Shown: positions 1 through 6,496 of the stretch, piece after piece
Position numbering within the stretch: the first letter of the stretch is position 1
Layout: the number at the start of each line of letters is the position of its first letter
From: Methanosarcinales archaeon
GTDB lineage: Archaea > Halobacteriota > Syntropharchaeia > Alkanophagales > Methanospirareceae
NCBI GenBank assembly: GCA_030621945.1
Contig: JAUXGS010000022.1
Coordinates: 1-9,318, forward strand
Direction: 5' to 3'
Length of the DNA stretch: 9,318 nt
Position numbers and translations under genes: made by a program
Notes under the pieces: model-generated
Told to the model about the DNA's origin: nothing
The model's input: only the letters and a program-made list of their open reading frames with translations
Database searches by the model: none

Positions 1-77
1 AACTGGAGTTTGTTCTCCGAATCGATCATCAGAGTTGCTTTTTCGCTTGGGACTATATGTTTCAGTTTATCTACCAT
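1..77 (-). CDS. rpl23: Ribosomal protein uL23, N-terminal fragment (runs off the window)
   Basis: Only the first 25 codons lie inside the window. They read MVDKLKHIVPSEKATLMIDS, followed by a few more residues. This matches the uL23 N-terminus, where a conserved basic/hydrophobic start leads to an 'EKATLMIDSENKLQ' type motif. uL23 sits at the peptide exit of the large subunit and docks SRP and chaperones (family knowledge). The ATG at 77 is chosen because the ATG at 84 meets a stop after five codons, and because GGAGTGA at 94-88, inside the last codons of uL4, is a Shine-Dalgarno match 10 nt upstream. Gene order uL3-uL4-uL23 is the usual archaeal ribosomal cluster, so co-transcription with uL4 is expected. 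Confidence 0.88.
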   Translation of the reverse strand, partial: MVDKLKHIVPSEKATLMIDSENKLQ

Positions 78-87
78 TTCTCATTTA

Positions 88-882
88 TCACTCCATTGTA
101 GCAAGTTTTGTTAGAGACGATTCCGTCCAGATGGTTAACCTGCCCGGATGCGTTCCAGGTGCAAGTAATTCCGCATTGAGCTCTTCCGCGTAGGATACAT
201 CCACACCAGGCAAATTTTCCGCGGATTTCGTTATTTTTTTATCCTCAGTTAGTTCTTCTTCACGCGAAATAACGATTAAAACGCTTTTTTTAGACTTGTA
301 TCGTCTGCCTCGCATCTTCCCCTTGCCAGCCCTTACTTTCCTTTCCTTTGCACGGAGCACATCGTCCCACACACCGATGATCTTTAAAAATGCCTCCACC
401 TCAGAGGTCTTTTCAAGGCTTGCGAATGAATCTTCTATTACTATCGGGAGTTCTACTTCATCGCTGAACCTATGCCCTCTATTTCTTACGCGTTCTGGGT
501 TTATAGTAGCGGCGATAGCAGACTTTATTGCTTTCCTCCGTTCCTTCTTGTTTATCTTTTTCGTCAGGACCTTCTCAGTTTTTGGTGGATGCGCTCTTCT
601 CCCGCCAACCACTTGTGGTGCTCGTGCTGCTCTTCGTCCATCTGTTATACGGGGCACTCTGGCAGCTCCTCTACCGGTACCCCAGCTCTCTGCGGATGTT
701 CTCCTCCCGGCTAAGGGGTCTGTACCTTTTGGCTGAAATCTGTTTGATTGCATTGCGAGCACAGCTCTCTTTATCAAGTCAGGTCTGTATTCCTCAGTAA
801 ATACCTGAGGAAGTGCTATTTCTTTTATAAAGTTCCCAGATAAGTCTAACACTTTAGCTTTGCTCTTCTCTTCTTCTACCAT
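88..882 (-). CDS. rpl4: Large-subunit ribosomal protein uL4 (L4)
   Basis: This 264-aa protein is close to the usual length of archaeal uL4. uL4 binds 23S rRNA and sends a long basic loop into the wall of the exit tunnel. That loop is visible at about residues 50-105, rich in Arg and Gly, with the family signature GRRTSAESWGTGR near residues 59-71 and a second basic run (GRRAARAP, VVGGRRAHPP). A globular alpha/beta part follows, with the typical 'NPERVRNRGHRF' segment. The ATG at 882 lies 30 nt downstream of the uL3 stop, and the upstream run GAGAAGAAGAG is only a weak ribosome-binding match, so translation may be coupled to uL3. The gene is intact. The open frames on the opposite strand here are shadows of its biased codon use. 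Confidence 0.97.
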   Translation of the reverse strand: MVEEEKSKAKVLDLSGNFIKEIALPQVFTEEYRPDLIKRAVLAMQSNRFQPKGTDPLAGRRTSAESWGTGRGAARVPRITDGRRAARAPQVVGGRRAHPPKTEKVLTKKINKKERRKAIKSAIAATINPERVRNRGHRFSDEVELPIVIEDSFASLEKTSEVEAFLKIIGVWDDVLRAKERKVRAGKGKMRGRRYKSKKSVLIVISREEELTEDKKITKSAENLPGVDVSYAEELNAELLAPGTHPGRLTIWTESSLTKLATME

Positions 883-912
883 CGCTCTTCTTCTCTTGTT
901 CTAAATCTTATC

Positions 913-1893
913 TTATCTCCCTTGTTGTGATCTCGTGCTTATATAATCAATTTCAGGTACGCCCAGCTTAGGATGAGGTCGTATCGCATGAGAGATTCTC
1001 ACAAACCTCTTTTTCGGTCCGGGAACACTACCCTTGAGCAAAACATACTCATTCCTCACGATGCCGTACTTAATGAACCCACCTTTTGGCGTTACCTCTT
1101 CGCCATTGTCCCCGATCTTCATTAGTCGCTTGTTGTACTCGGTCCGCTGTTGATACCCGGTCTGTCCAAGCTGAGGTACGCGCCATCGGACTCTTCGAGG
1201 TGTCCAGCCGCCGATAGAACCCACATGACGACCTTTTCCAGACCTCTTAGCTTTTGCATTCTGAATCATAATTCCCCATCGCTTCACGGGTCCTTGTGTG
1301 CCTTTTCCCTTAGTCACCGCGGTAACATCAATAAAGTCGCCCTCTTTAACCACGTCATTTACCTTTAACTCTCTTCCAAATACCTCTTTTGCATATTCGA
1401 GGTCTTGCTCGACCTCGCCGCTCATCTTTATCTCCAGAAGGTCGTGCTTCTTCTTCGGCACGCTATTTACCACCTCAGGAGCTGTAGAAGCGATTAAATG
1501 CAGACTTAGCGCCTGTTTATCGTCCGCCTTCTTAATTATTTCCTCTATTGCACCCAAATCTCCTCCGCCTTCTCCTGCCGCTGCTCCCGCCCATGCTTCT
1601 GTTACAGCCCGCTTACCGTAGTTCGTACTTTTATAAAGACGGAAACCATCCACGCGCATCGGTGGAGTTTCTATTATCGTTGCCGGAACAGCTACTTCCA
1701 TTCCCTTTGTCAGGCTATGAGGATTATCATCGGTCAGAATGAGGTGTGTCATCCCGGCTTTATATCCCGCGAAGCCTTGTAGTTTCCTACCTACGGCTAG
1801 TTCTTCCCGTTTTATTCTGCACGTCTCACTTCGTGCTCGCTTCCTCGGAGAAAAGGCAAGCGAACCCCTCCTTGGTCTGTGTCTTTTAGCCAT
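913..1893 (-). CDS. rpl3: Large-subunit ribosomal protein uL3 (L3)
   Basis: This 326-aa protein has the expected length for archaeal uL3, which helps build the peptidyl-transferase region and the factor-binding side of the 50S subunit. It opens with MAKRHRPRRGSLAFSPRKRA, the basic N-terminus shared by archaeal and eukaryotic L3. FAGYKAGMTHL at about residues 41-51 is the classic start of the beta barrel. KGTQGPVKRWGI near the middle and GSIGGWTPRRVRWRVPQLGQ after it form the central extension (W-finger region) reaching toward the catalytic centre. It is the first gene of the ribosomal operon here: a consensus TATA box lies about 43 nt upstream of the ATG, and the preceding gene on this strand ends at 1953. 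No anomaly is seen. Confidence 0.97.
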   Translation of the reverse strand: MAKRHRPRRGSLAFSPRKRARSETCRIKREELAVGRKLQGFAGYKAGMTHLILTDDNPHSLTKGMEVAVPATIIETPPMRVDGFRLYKSTNYGKRAVTEAWAGAAAGEGGGDLGAIEEIIKKADDKQALSLHLIASTAPEVVNSVPKKKHDLLEIKMSGEVEQDLEYAKEVFGRELKVNDVVKEGDFIDVTAVTKGKGTQGPVKRWGIMIQNAKAKRSGKGRHVGSIGGWTPRRVRWRVPQLGQTGYQQRTEYNKRLMKIGDNGEEVTPKGGFIKYGIVRNEYVLLKGSVPGPKKRFVRISHAIRPHPKLGVPEIDYISTRSQQGR

Positions 1894-1920
1894 CTTACTC
1901 TTCTGTTACTGTTAGAAATA

Positions 1921-1941
1921 AGATTATAAAAGTATATAAAA
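1921..1941 (-). promoter_or_regulatory. Archaeal TATA promoter of the uL3-uL4-uL23 operon
   Basis: Read on the minus strand, TTTATATA at 1940-1933 matches the archaeal TATA consensus. Its centre is about 43 nt before the uL3 ATG, so a start site about 25 nt downstream would leave an 18-nt leader. A second TATA-like stretch (TTTATAAT, around 1929-1922) follows at once and could give a nearly leaderless start. The segment lies in the 59-nt gap between the aconitase X stop and uL3, which supports an independent ribosomal promoter. Confidence 0.65.
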
Positions 1942-1952
1942 TCAGTCAACAC

Positions 1953-3134
1953 TCAAAATGCCAGCCTAACACACTCTTCCGTCTTGCACAACCTCACGTT
2001 CGCTCCACCACAGAGCAACGGCACATATCGCAGCATTTTGCCTGAGTTTGTTATTACACACTTGTAATGCTCAAACGCCGGTGAAACCACGAAACAGGTG
2101 TCACAAATCACCTTCACACCGTAATCTTCTATCTTTCGTACCACGTCTTGCATACGTTCTTTTATCGCTCTCGCAGTGAATATAAAGAACTCTTTTTGTA
2201 CCTTTCTGCCCCCACTTTCTGCCCTCAAGAGCTTGTATATCTGTTGGAGTTCAGACGCGGAGCAATGAGGACATCCTATCGCTATCACATCGCCTTTCTC
2301 ATTCTCAGCATAAAACCTTTCCAAATCGTCTTTTTCTATCTCTGCTCTTTCAGCAGGTAATCCTATCGCATCGGCTTCTGGTGTTATCCCTTCGATATGA
2401 TACAATCCTACGGAGCCGGTAGCGCCTATCGCAGCGGATAAATGCTTCAATTCGTCGGTGCTCGGCAAAGAAGCCGAGGGAAGTTCTATCACCGGTATTT
2501 TGTTCCCTACGAGGTCGCCTATAAGGAATCCAAGAGCGCTGTAGTCTGCGTCTGTAAGGGCACAATTCACACACACTCGTAGCTCAGGTTCCCGGTTTTC
2601 AGCGTGATGGAGCCCGTAAGAAGGTGTTTTGCCTATAAGTGCAGCGGCAAGAGCAGACGGTGCCCCCTCCATACTCGTCCTCGCACCCAAAACCGAATTG
2701 GCATATAAGACGGCCGATGATTCCGCCCATGCGATATGCTCGCCTCTTTTCGGCGCATTTCCAATGAGATAAGGAATGCAGGTGCACTCCACGGATACGC
2801 CCAATTTTTCATACGCGTTGATCACCTCCTGCTGCTTTGTTACAAACGTTTCTGAAACGTTCATGGCATTCCAGTTCTCTCTATCCATACCCGTAGGATT
2901 TAGCGTGCTCTTGACTTTTACCGTACCTTCAAGACGATTTATGAACTCAAAAGCGTCCCCGATCGTTTTGTAAGACGCACCGGAGATATGCGCACTTTTT
3001 ATCGGTATCAATTGTGAAGCATTGTTTATATCCCCGATTGCGACGAGTATCTCCATTGCCTTTTTCCGCGCCCAGCCTTCTTCTCCCTCGTATATCCGCT
3101 CTTCTTCTTTGGTAAGATGCATGGTATTACTCAC
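1953..3134 (-). CDS. Aconitase X catalytic subunit / phosphomevalonate dehydratase large subunit
   Basis: The protein is 393 aa from a GTG at 3134, or 389 aa from the in-frame ATG at 3122, which gives MHLTKEEERIYEGEEG, the usual family start. It is a full-length archaeal aconitase X (DUF521). In archaea this subunit, with a small DUF126 partner, dehydrates (R)-5-phosphomevalonate to trans-anhydromevalonate 5-phosphate in the modified mevalonate pathway (family knowledge). Visible marks are the early ISGASYKTIGDAF segment, STLNPTGMDR near residues 76-85, ECTCIPY with C119, AIGCPHCS with C288, and ICDTCFVV with C347. C119, C288 and C347 are the likely iron-sulfur ligands. The C-terminal LLCGGANV also fits. 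A TATA-like CTATATTC near 3151-3143 is about 25 nt before the 3122 ATG, so a leaderless transcript starting there is plausible. The small subunit is not in this window. Confidence 0.92.
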   Translation of the reverse strand: MSNTMHLTKEEERIYEGEEGWARKKAMEILVAIGDINNASQLIPIKSAHISGASYKTIGDAFEFINRLEGTVKVKSTLNPTGMDRENWNAMNVSETFVTKQQEVINAYEKLGVSVECTCIPYLIGNAPKRGEHIAWAESSAVLYANSVLGARTSMEGAPSALAAALIGKTPSYGLHHAENREPELRVCVNCALTDADYSALGFLIGDLVGNKIPVIELPSASLPSTDELKHLSAAIGATGSVGLYHIEGITPEADAIGLPAERAEIEKDDLERFYAENEKGDVIAIGCPHCSASELQQIYKLLRAESGGRKVQKEFFIFTARAIKERMQDVVRKIEDYGVKVICDTCFVVSPAFEHYKCVITNSGKMLRYVPLLCGGANVRLCKTEECVRLAF

Positions 3135-3293
3135 TAATAGATAGAATATAGAGGTACCGTCTTTTCTTCTTTTTCAAAAAACGATTTGAACAAGTTTTAG
3201 AAGAACTTAGGGGGCATTCATAAGACTGGATAGAGTTACATACTACAGTAGCAACTAAGGGATGGATAGAAGTATTTAAATATAACAAAGGTA
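3135..3293. other. Intergenic region between aconitase X and the RHH gene
   Basis: This 159-bp divergent spacer must hold both promoters. Near 3186-3209 there is an AT-rich stretch, AAGTTTTAGAAGAACTTA at 3192-3209, which matches 15 of 18 bases of AAGTTTTAATAAAACTTA at 4247-4264, beyond the integrase. No open frame with a start codon and support lies here. A short plus-strand frame ending in KRFEQVLEELRGHS before a TAA at about 3227 could be a gene tail but has no visible upstream part. Confidence 0.5.
3275..3282 (+). promoter_or_regulatory. TATA box of the RHH gene
   Basis: TTTAAATA with a purine-rich upstream flank is a near-perfect archaeal TATA box. A transcript starting about 25 nt downstream would begin near 3303-3305. 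That removes the most upstream in-frame ATG (3294) from the message and leaves ATG 3303 (leaderless) or ATG 3318 (with a ribosome binding site) as the real start. Confidence 0.65.
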
Positions 3294-3304
3294 ATGGTTA
3301 TAAT

Positions 3305-3310
3305 GGTGAT
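3305..3310 (+). promoter_or_regulatory. Ribosome binding site deciding the RHH start
   Basis: GGTGAT is a perfect complement of the archaeal anti-Shine-Dalgarno core and lies 7 nt before the ATG at 3318. This favours a start at 3318, giving MVKVNLDIEENL, over the longer 3294 frame. Confidence 0.55.
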
Positions 3311-3317
3311 ACCAAAA

Positions 3318-3476
3318 ATGGTGAAGGTAAATTTAGATATAGAGGAGAACTTACACAAGACTATAAGGAAAGAGGCAATAGATAGAGGTATATCAATGAA
3401 GGCGTATCTCATCGAACTTATTGAGAAAGGCATAGGTATAGAAGAAGCTGAAGATATTGGGGAAGCCGAAGAGTAG
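3318..3476 (+). CDS. Small ribbon-helix-helix (CopG/ParD-like) DNA-binding protein
   Basis: From the preferred ATG at 3318 the product is 52 aa; a longer 60-aa reading from 3294 is open but less likely. The pattern fits the ribbon-helix-helix fold: a short alternating strand (VKVNLDIEENL), a first helix (HKTIRKEAIDRG), the turn residues ISM, and a second helix (KAYLIELIEKG), then an acidic tail. RHH dimers insert the strand pair into the major groove and usually repress their own promoter or act as antitoxins (family knowledge). It lies 134 nt upstream of an integrase on the same strand, so it may be the regulator or excision partner of that element, or an antitoxin that has lost its toxin; no toxin gene is adjacent. 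It ends in TAG. Confidence 0.75.
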   Translation: MVKVNLDIEENLHKTIRKEAIDRGISMKAYLIELIEKGIGIEEAEDIGEAEE

Positions 3477-3499
3477 AGAGATACTTGAGATGTACAGGT

Positions 3500-3592
3500 A
3501 TGCAAAGTAGTAAAAATGTGAAGTATTATAAAAATCACAAAGCCACTTTTAGATGTGGATGTCACTTTACATATCAAAGCAAGAATGGCTGA
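3500..3592 (+). CDS. Possible 30-aa Cys-containing peptide between RHH and integrase
   Basis: A short frame starts at ATG 3500 and ends in TGA at 3590-3592. The peptide contains ATFRCGCHFTYQ, a CxCH arrangement that could bind a metal but is too short to assign. It fills most of the gap between the RHH gene and the integrase, and those three reading frames follow each other on one strand. There is no strong ribosome binding site and no family I recognise. It may be chance, or the relic of a small zinc-knuckle protein. Confidence 0.2.
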   Translation: MQSSKNVKYYKNHKATFRCGCHFTYQSKNG

Positions 3593-3610
3593 AGTCACTT
3601 AAGATGAAAT

Positions 3611-4183
3611 ATGAACGAAAAAATACCGATATTGAAGGGGAAAAAGATCAAAACCCGCATATTACGTCCCCATGAATTTGAACTGTTACGGGAGGGTGCG
3701 AAGAAGACAGAGAATAAGACCCTTTTAGATGGGTGCTTAATGTTGGGAGCAAGATATAAAGAATGTCGAAAGATTCAAAACAATCCCCGTTGGTTCGATG
3801 GGAATTTCATACACCTCCCCTCGGAAGCCCAGCAGAAGGTGAAAAGAAAACAGGTAGAGCGATGGATTAGATTAAGCTCAATGGGCAAAGCAATCTTGCC
3901 GTATTTCTTTGAGAATAAAAAACGCCTGCCTTCTATTCAGGCATGGGATTATTCCTTACTCGAATGGGGTAAAAAAGGAGGGTTGGATGTTGTTGGCATA
4001 TCAGCAAGAACTTTGAGGAAGACTTATGAAAGTTGGTTGATCTTTTACTATCCAGAGGCAACAAATTTGGTTTATCTTTCTCAAGGCCACACCACCCTAA
4101 CATCTTTGCAACACTACATTAATTTGCCATTCATTGAAGAAGATAAGAAGGACATGAACAAATGGGTTGGAGGTTGGCTTTAA
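3611..4183 (+). CDS. int: Compact tyrosine recombinase (SNJ2-type integrase), catalytic domain only
   Basis: This 190-aa protein carries the tyrosine recombinase catalytic core with no N-terminal arm/core-binding domain. Visible active-site residues are the first Arg in GARYKE (R48), a Lys in the basic beta-hairpin AQQKVKRKQ (about K76-K80), the second box SARTLRKTYESW with R136 (the usual box-II His is replaced by R133), the His of SQGHTT (H160), and the nucleophile Tyr of HYI (Y169). The wording 'RTLRKTYESWL', 'LSQGHTTLTSLQHYINLPF' and a Trp-rich C-terminus resemble the short integrases of archaeal pleolipovirus SNJ2 and its relatives (recalled from family knowledge, not searched). Such enzymes insert circular elements at att sites, often in tRNA genes. 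A TGA at 3605-3607 sits in frame just upstream, so ATG 3611 is the only start. No tRNA or accessory element gene is visible nearby, so this may be the last part of a decayed provirus. Confidence 0.85.
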   Translation: MNEKIPILKGKKIKTRILRPHEFELLREGAKKTENKTLLDGCLMLGARYKECRKIQNNPRWFDGNFIHLPSEAQQKVKRKQVERWIRLSSMGKAILPYFFENKKRLPSIQAWDYSLLEWGKKGGLDVVGISARTLRKTYESWLIFYYPEATNLVYLSQGHTTLTSLQHYINLPFIEEDKKDMNKWVGGWL

Positions 4184-4246
4184 CTAAAAAATTAATTGGA
4201 AATTAACATAAAGCGCTTATAAATAAATATTTCCCAAAAATATTTG

Positions 4247-4263
4247 AAGTTTTAATAAAACTT
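4247..4263. repeat. Short dyad sharing a word with the large palindrome
   Basis: AAGTTTTA, one A, then TAAAACTT form a perfect 8-bp inverted repeat 63 bp after the integrase stop. The 11-mer TTGAAGTTTTA (4244-4254) recurs in the larger palindrome at 4366-4376 and, inverted, at 4380-4390. It could be a weak terminator, a protein-binding dyad or part of an attachment site. Confidence 0.5.
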
Positions 4264-4361
4264 AAACTACTTGTTCTGGGGTCTGTCATGATGAAAACTA
4301 TTTTAAATCACTTTAATGATAAATCGTAGATAAATCATACCTTCTATCACCCCTCTCGTGT

Positions 4362-4394
4362 CACCTTGAAGTTTTATGTTAAAACTTCAAGGTG
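4362..4394. repeat. Perfect 15-bp-arm palindrome with 3-nt loop
   Basis: CACCTTGAAGTTTTA at 4362-4376 and its exact reverse complement at 4380-4394 are separated only by TGT. In RNA this would be a strong hairpin from either strand. It lies 178 bp past the integrase, in a region without genes. Perfect conservation of a 33-bp dyad in otherwise drifting AT-rich DNA suggests function: a bidirectional terminator, a recombinase or RHH binding site, or a recent short mobile hairpin. Confidence 0.75.
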
Positions 4395-4645
4395 TTGTCC
4401 GACTCTTTAGAGCTTTTTTAGCACAACCAAAAGATACTTCCCTATTCTGTGTTTATCCTCCTCCATATATGCGTTTTAAGCTAATTTTATCTTCCACTGC
4501 AATACTTTACTATTCACTGTGCTTTTTTATTGCGTTATAGTGCATATGTGCGATTTGCTTGATTTTCGCCTGAAATGTGGGTGTTGAAGTAGCTTGCATA
4601 ATAGTTGTAACGTTAATATAAAACATTATAAAAATGAGCTTAGAT

Positions 4646-4669
4646 ATTGCCACATCATCAAGTGGCAAT
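4646..4669. repeat. 8-bp stem-loop in the non-coding stretch
   Basis: ATTGCCAC at 4646-4653 pairs exactly with GTGGCAAT at 4662-4669 around an 8-nt loop, and GU wobbles could lengthen the stem as RNA. It is enclosed by the 9-bp inverted pair at 4531-4539 and 4672-4680, so a larger folded RNA is possible but unproven. Confidence 0.45.
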
Positions 4670-4922
4670 GTTATAACGCACACTTTAGATTTATATGTAC
4701 AAATCAAAGTATATGCTACTCAAATAACTTTGGAGGATCTAATTATATAATGAGTTATCACCCCATTAATAACTAACACCACTTAAGTACTATTGAAAGT
4801 CAGAGTTGTTGAAGAGGGCGACATGTGCATAGTTGTCGTGTCAACTTTTCATCCCGCAGTGATAGTGTGTTACCACTTACGACGGAGTTGCCAATTGCTG
4901 CTTCGTGTTTCACTATCTTCGG

Positions 4923-5357
4923 CTATATCTCTTCCTGTTCTTTCTGTGCTTCTACCAGCTCTTTAAATTCTTCTATGTCAATGCCCCCGGGAAATAACAA
5001 TTCCCCGTCCTTTGTTATATACAATTCTCTCGTTTCTGCAATTCCCTGCATGGATAGATTAACCGCTATTTTATACAGATTCGCGTTCTCCATCTCCGTT
5101 ACGTTTATCAATGAAACCTCAACGCCGGGCGGAACGAGATAGGTTGCGACGAAGTCAACTGCTTTATCACCAGCTTCTTCTGGCGTTAATACGTTTGCAG
5201 CACCAGACATAGAACTTTGCGTTTGATTTTGAGGAGAAACAAACCCCCCGACAGCAATGCCCAGTATTACGCCTATTATCAAGCCGAGAGCTAAAAACCC
5301 GATATAAAATGTTTTTACTCCTTCTTCCCCCGACTTTCTGGCATCTTCGCCTGACAT
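4923..5357 (-). CDS. Membrane-anchored extracytoplasmic protein (DsbA-type N-terminal module without thioredoxin domain)
   Basis: This 144-aa protein has a 16-residue charged N-terminus, one strong membrane segment at about residues 17-40 (FYIGFLALGLIIGVILGIAV), a polar linker rich in Gln and Ser, and an outer domain from about residue 56. The pattern LTPEEAGDKAVDF, VPPGVEVSLINVTE, YKIAVNLS, ITKDGELLFPGGI resembles the small domain that precedes the thioredoxin fold in some archaeal membrane-bound DsbA-like proteins (recalled family pattern). Here the protein stops soon after that module. It contains no Cys, so it cannot be an oxidoreductase by itself. The tail is Glu/Lys-rich. It could be a stand-alone sensor or binding domain, or a truncated relative; the frame after the TAG stays open about 41 codons but shows no CxxC. 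It is divergent from dph2. Confidence 0.7.
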   Translation of the reverse strand: MSGEDARKSGEEGVKTFYIGFLALGLIIGVILGIAVGGFVSPQNQTQSSMSGAANVLTPEEAGDKAVDFVATYLVPPGVEVSLINVTEMENANLYKIAVNLSMQGIAETRELYITKDGELLFPGGIDIEEFKELVEAQKEQEEI

Positions 5358-5438
5358 GTTGCACCGGTTAATAATTCACAATTCACTATTATAAAAACCC
5401 AAACGTAATTTTTACCTCAATAGAATATGTAATATATT
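5358..5438. promoter_or_regulatory. Divergent promoter region between the membrane protein and dph2
   Basis: The 81-bp spacer separates two divergent start codons. On the minus strand TTTTTATAATAG (about 5397-5386) is a good TATA box, about 34 nt before ATG 5357, giving a leader of roughly 8 nt. On the plus strand the best candidate is ATTTTTA (about 5408-5414), some 27 nt before ATG 5439, which would give a leaderless dph2 message. No Shine-Dalgarno site precedes dph2, consistent with that reading. Confidence 0.45.
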
Positions 5439-6422
5439 ATGGAGCAAAGTTCATACGAGTTCGAATTGGAGCGGATAAAAGCGTTGATAAAAGAAATAGG
5501 CGCGAGAAGAGTTGGGTTGCAGCTCCCCGAAGGTCTTAAAACAGTGGCACTTGCTCTCTCCGCTGAGATTGCAAAAGAGACCAGAGTGGATGTGATACTC
5601 TCCGGGAATTCATGCTATGGTGCATGTGACATTGATGAGAAGCTGGAGGGAATGGTGGATCTTCTTTTTCATTTTGGACATACAGAAAACCCTTTTAGAA
5701 AAGGCGTTTATAAAATACAGGAAAAGGTTGTCTTTATAGAACTCAGGAGCACGGTCAACATTAAACCGGTGGTGGAGAGCGCGATAGCGGAAATAAAAGG
5801 GGATTGTGTTGGCTTAGTAGCGACGGTACAGCACGTTCATGCTCTGGAAGAAGCAAAAATAATGCTTGCTCGTGCTGGAAAGCAAGCGGTGATAGGTAAA
5901 TCGAATAATCTAAAGTACGAAGGGCAGGTACTGGGCTGCGATTTCTTTACAGCGAAGGTTCCCTGCGATGAAATTGTGTTTATAGGCAGTGGTAGCTTCC
6001 ATCCTGTGGGTATCGCGTTGTATGCTGGAAAGCGGGTGATTGCTGCCGACCCGTTCACCATGCAGATTAGCGTATTCGAGCCGGATGAACTGAGAAAAAA
6101 GCGGTATATCGTGATCGGGCGCGCACTGGATGCGAAGTCCTTTGGAATACTTATCAGCATGAAAAGCGGCCAATTTAAGCTTAACGAAGCGATTGCTTTA
6201 CAGAAAAGAGCAGTTGCGAAAGGGTTAGAAGCCTTTTTGATTTCGCTGGAAGAGATAAATGAAGAGCGATTGCTTGGCTTTAAAGTTGACGCTTTTGTTA
6301 ATACCGCATGTCCACGGTTGGCAGAAGATTTCATTCATTTTAAGAAGCCTGTTCTTTCGATTAACGAGTTTGAGGTTGTTCTTGGTGAACGGACTTGGGA
6401 AGATATTTTTGTATTGCAATAG
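5439..6422 (+). CDS. dph2: Dph2: 2-(3-amino-3-carboxypropyl)histidine synthase (diphthamide step 1)
   Basis: This 327-aa protein is a full-length archaeal Dph2. Family knowledge: a homodimer with a [4Fe-4S] cluster cleaves S-adenosylmethionine to a 3-amino-3-carboxypropyl radical and attaches it to a His of translation factor EF2, the first step of diphthamide synthesis in the cytoplasm. Three cluster Cys are seen, one per repeat domain: C63 in CYGACD, C167 in VLGCDFF, and C291 in NTACPRLA. Their spacing (104 and 124) equals that of the characterised Pyrococcus enzyme as I recall it (59/163/287). LQLPEGLK at about 27-34 and GSFHPVGIALYAGK at 185-198 are further family marks. It stands alone, followed by a T-rich run and a new promoter. 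The TAG stop is followed two codons later by TGA. Confidence 0.95.
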   Translation: MEQSSYEFELERIKALIKEIGARRVGLQLPEGLKTVALALSAEIAKETRVDVILSGNSCYGACDIDEKLEGMVDLLFHFGHTENPFRKGVYKIQEKVVFIELRSTVNIKPVVESAIAEIKGDCVGLVATVQHVHALEEAKIMLARAGKQAVIGKSNNLKYEGQVLGCDFFTAKVPCDEIVFIGSGSFHPVGIALYAGKRVIAADPFTMQISVFEPDELRKKRYIVIGRALDAKSFGILISMKSGQFKLNEAIALQKRAVAKGLEAFLISLEEINEERLLGFKVDAFVNTACPRLAEDFIHFKKPVLSINEFEVVLGERTWEDIFVLQ

Positions 6423-6496
6423 GCGTGAAAAAACCGAAACCCTTTTTATGTCTTGTTGTATATATCTAACGTTATGTTAGAAATAGCTAATAAAAA

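Larger units (their letters stand above)
4184..4922. other. Gene-poor AT-rich region with several inverted repeats
   Basis: This 739-bp stretch has no open frame I can support as a protein gene. It holds the dyads at 4247-4263, 4362-4394 and 4646-4669 and a separated 9-bp inverted pair (TGCGTTATA at 4531-4539, TATAACGCA at 4672-4680). On the minus strand, very short frames exist at 4599-4510 (29 aa, reading MQATSTPTFQAK onward) and 4466-4407 (19 aa, MEEDKHRIGKYLL onward, ending 13 bp before the large palindrome). On the plus strand GGAGGATC precedes an 8-codon frame at 4750-4776. None resembles a known family. The region may be the far part of the integrase element, or a seat of small RNA. 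Confidence 0.5.

Noticed and set aside
296..1742. Plus-strand open frames over the uL4 and uL3 genes
   Set aside because: They overlap strongly supported ribosomal protein genes on the other strand and show no family motif; they result from codon bias.
3160..3229. Possible gene tail ending KRFEQVLEELRGHS
   Set aside because: The frame has no start codon and is closed by a TAG about 24 codons upstream, so it is too short to call; it may be chance or a tiny relic.
4279..4330. C/D box small RNA (ATGATGA near 4286)
   Set aside because: A C-box-like word is present but no CUGA D box at proper spacing was found.
4510..4707. Minus-strand 65-aa frame starting with TTG
   Set aside because: It runs through the stem-loop at 4646-4669, has no ribosome binding site, an odd composition and no recognisable motif. 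A shorter 29-aa reading from 4599 is equally unsupported.
4825..5142. Plus-strand 105-aa Ser/Cys-rich frame
   Set aside because: It is the antisense shadow of the minus-strand membrane protein, which has a clear membrane segment, good promoter and sensible composition.
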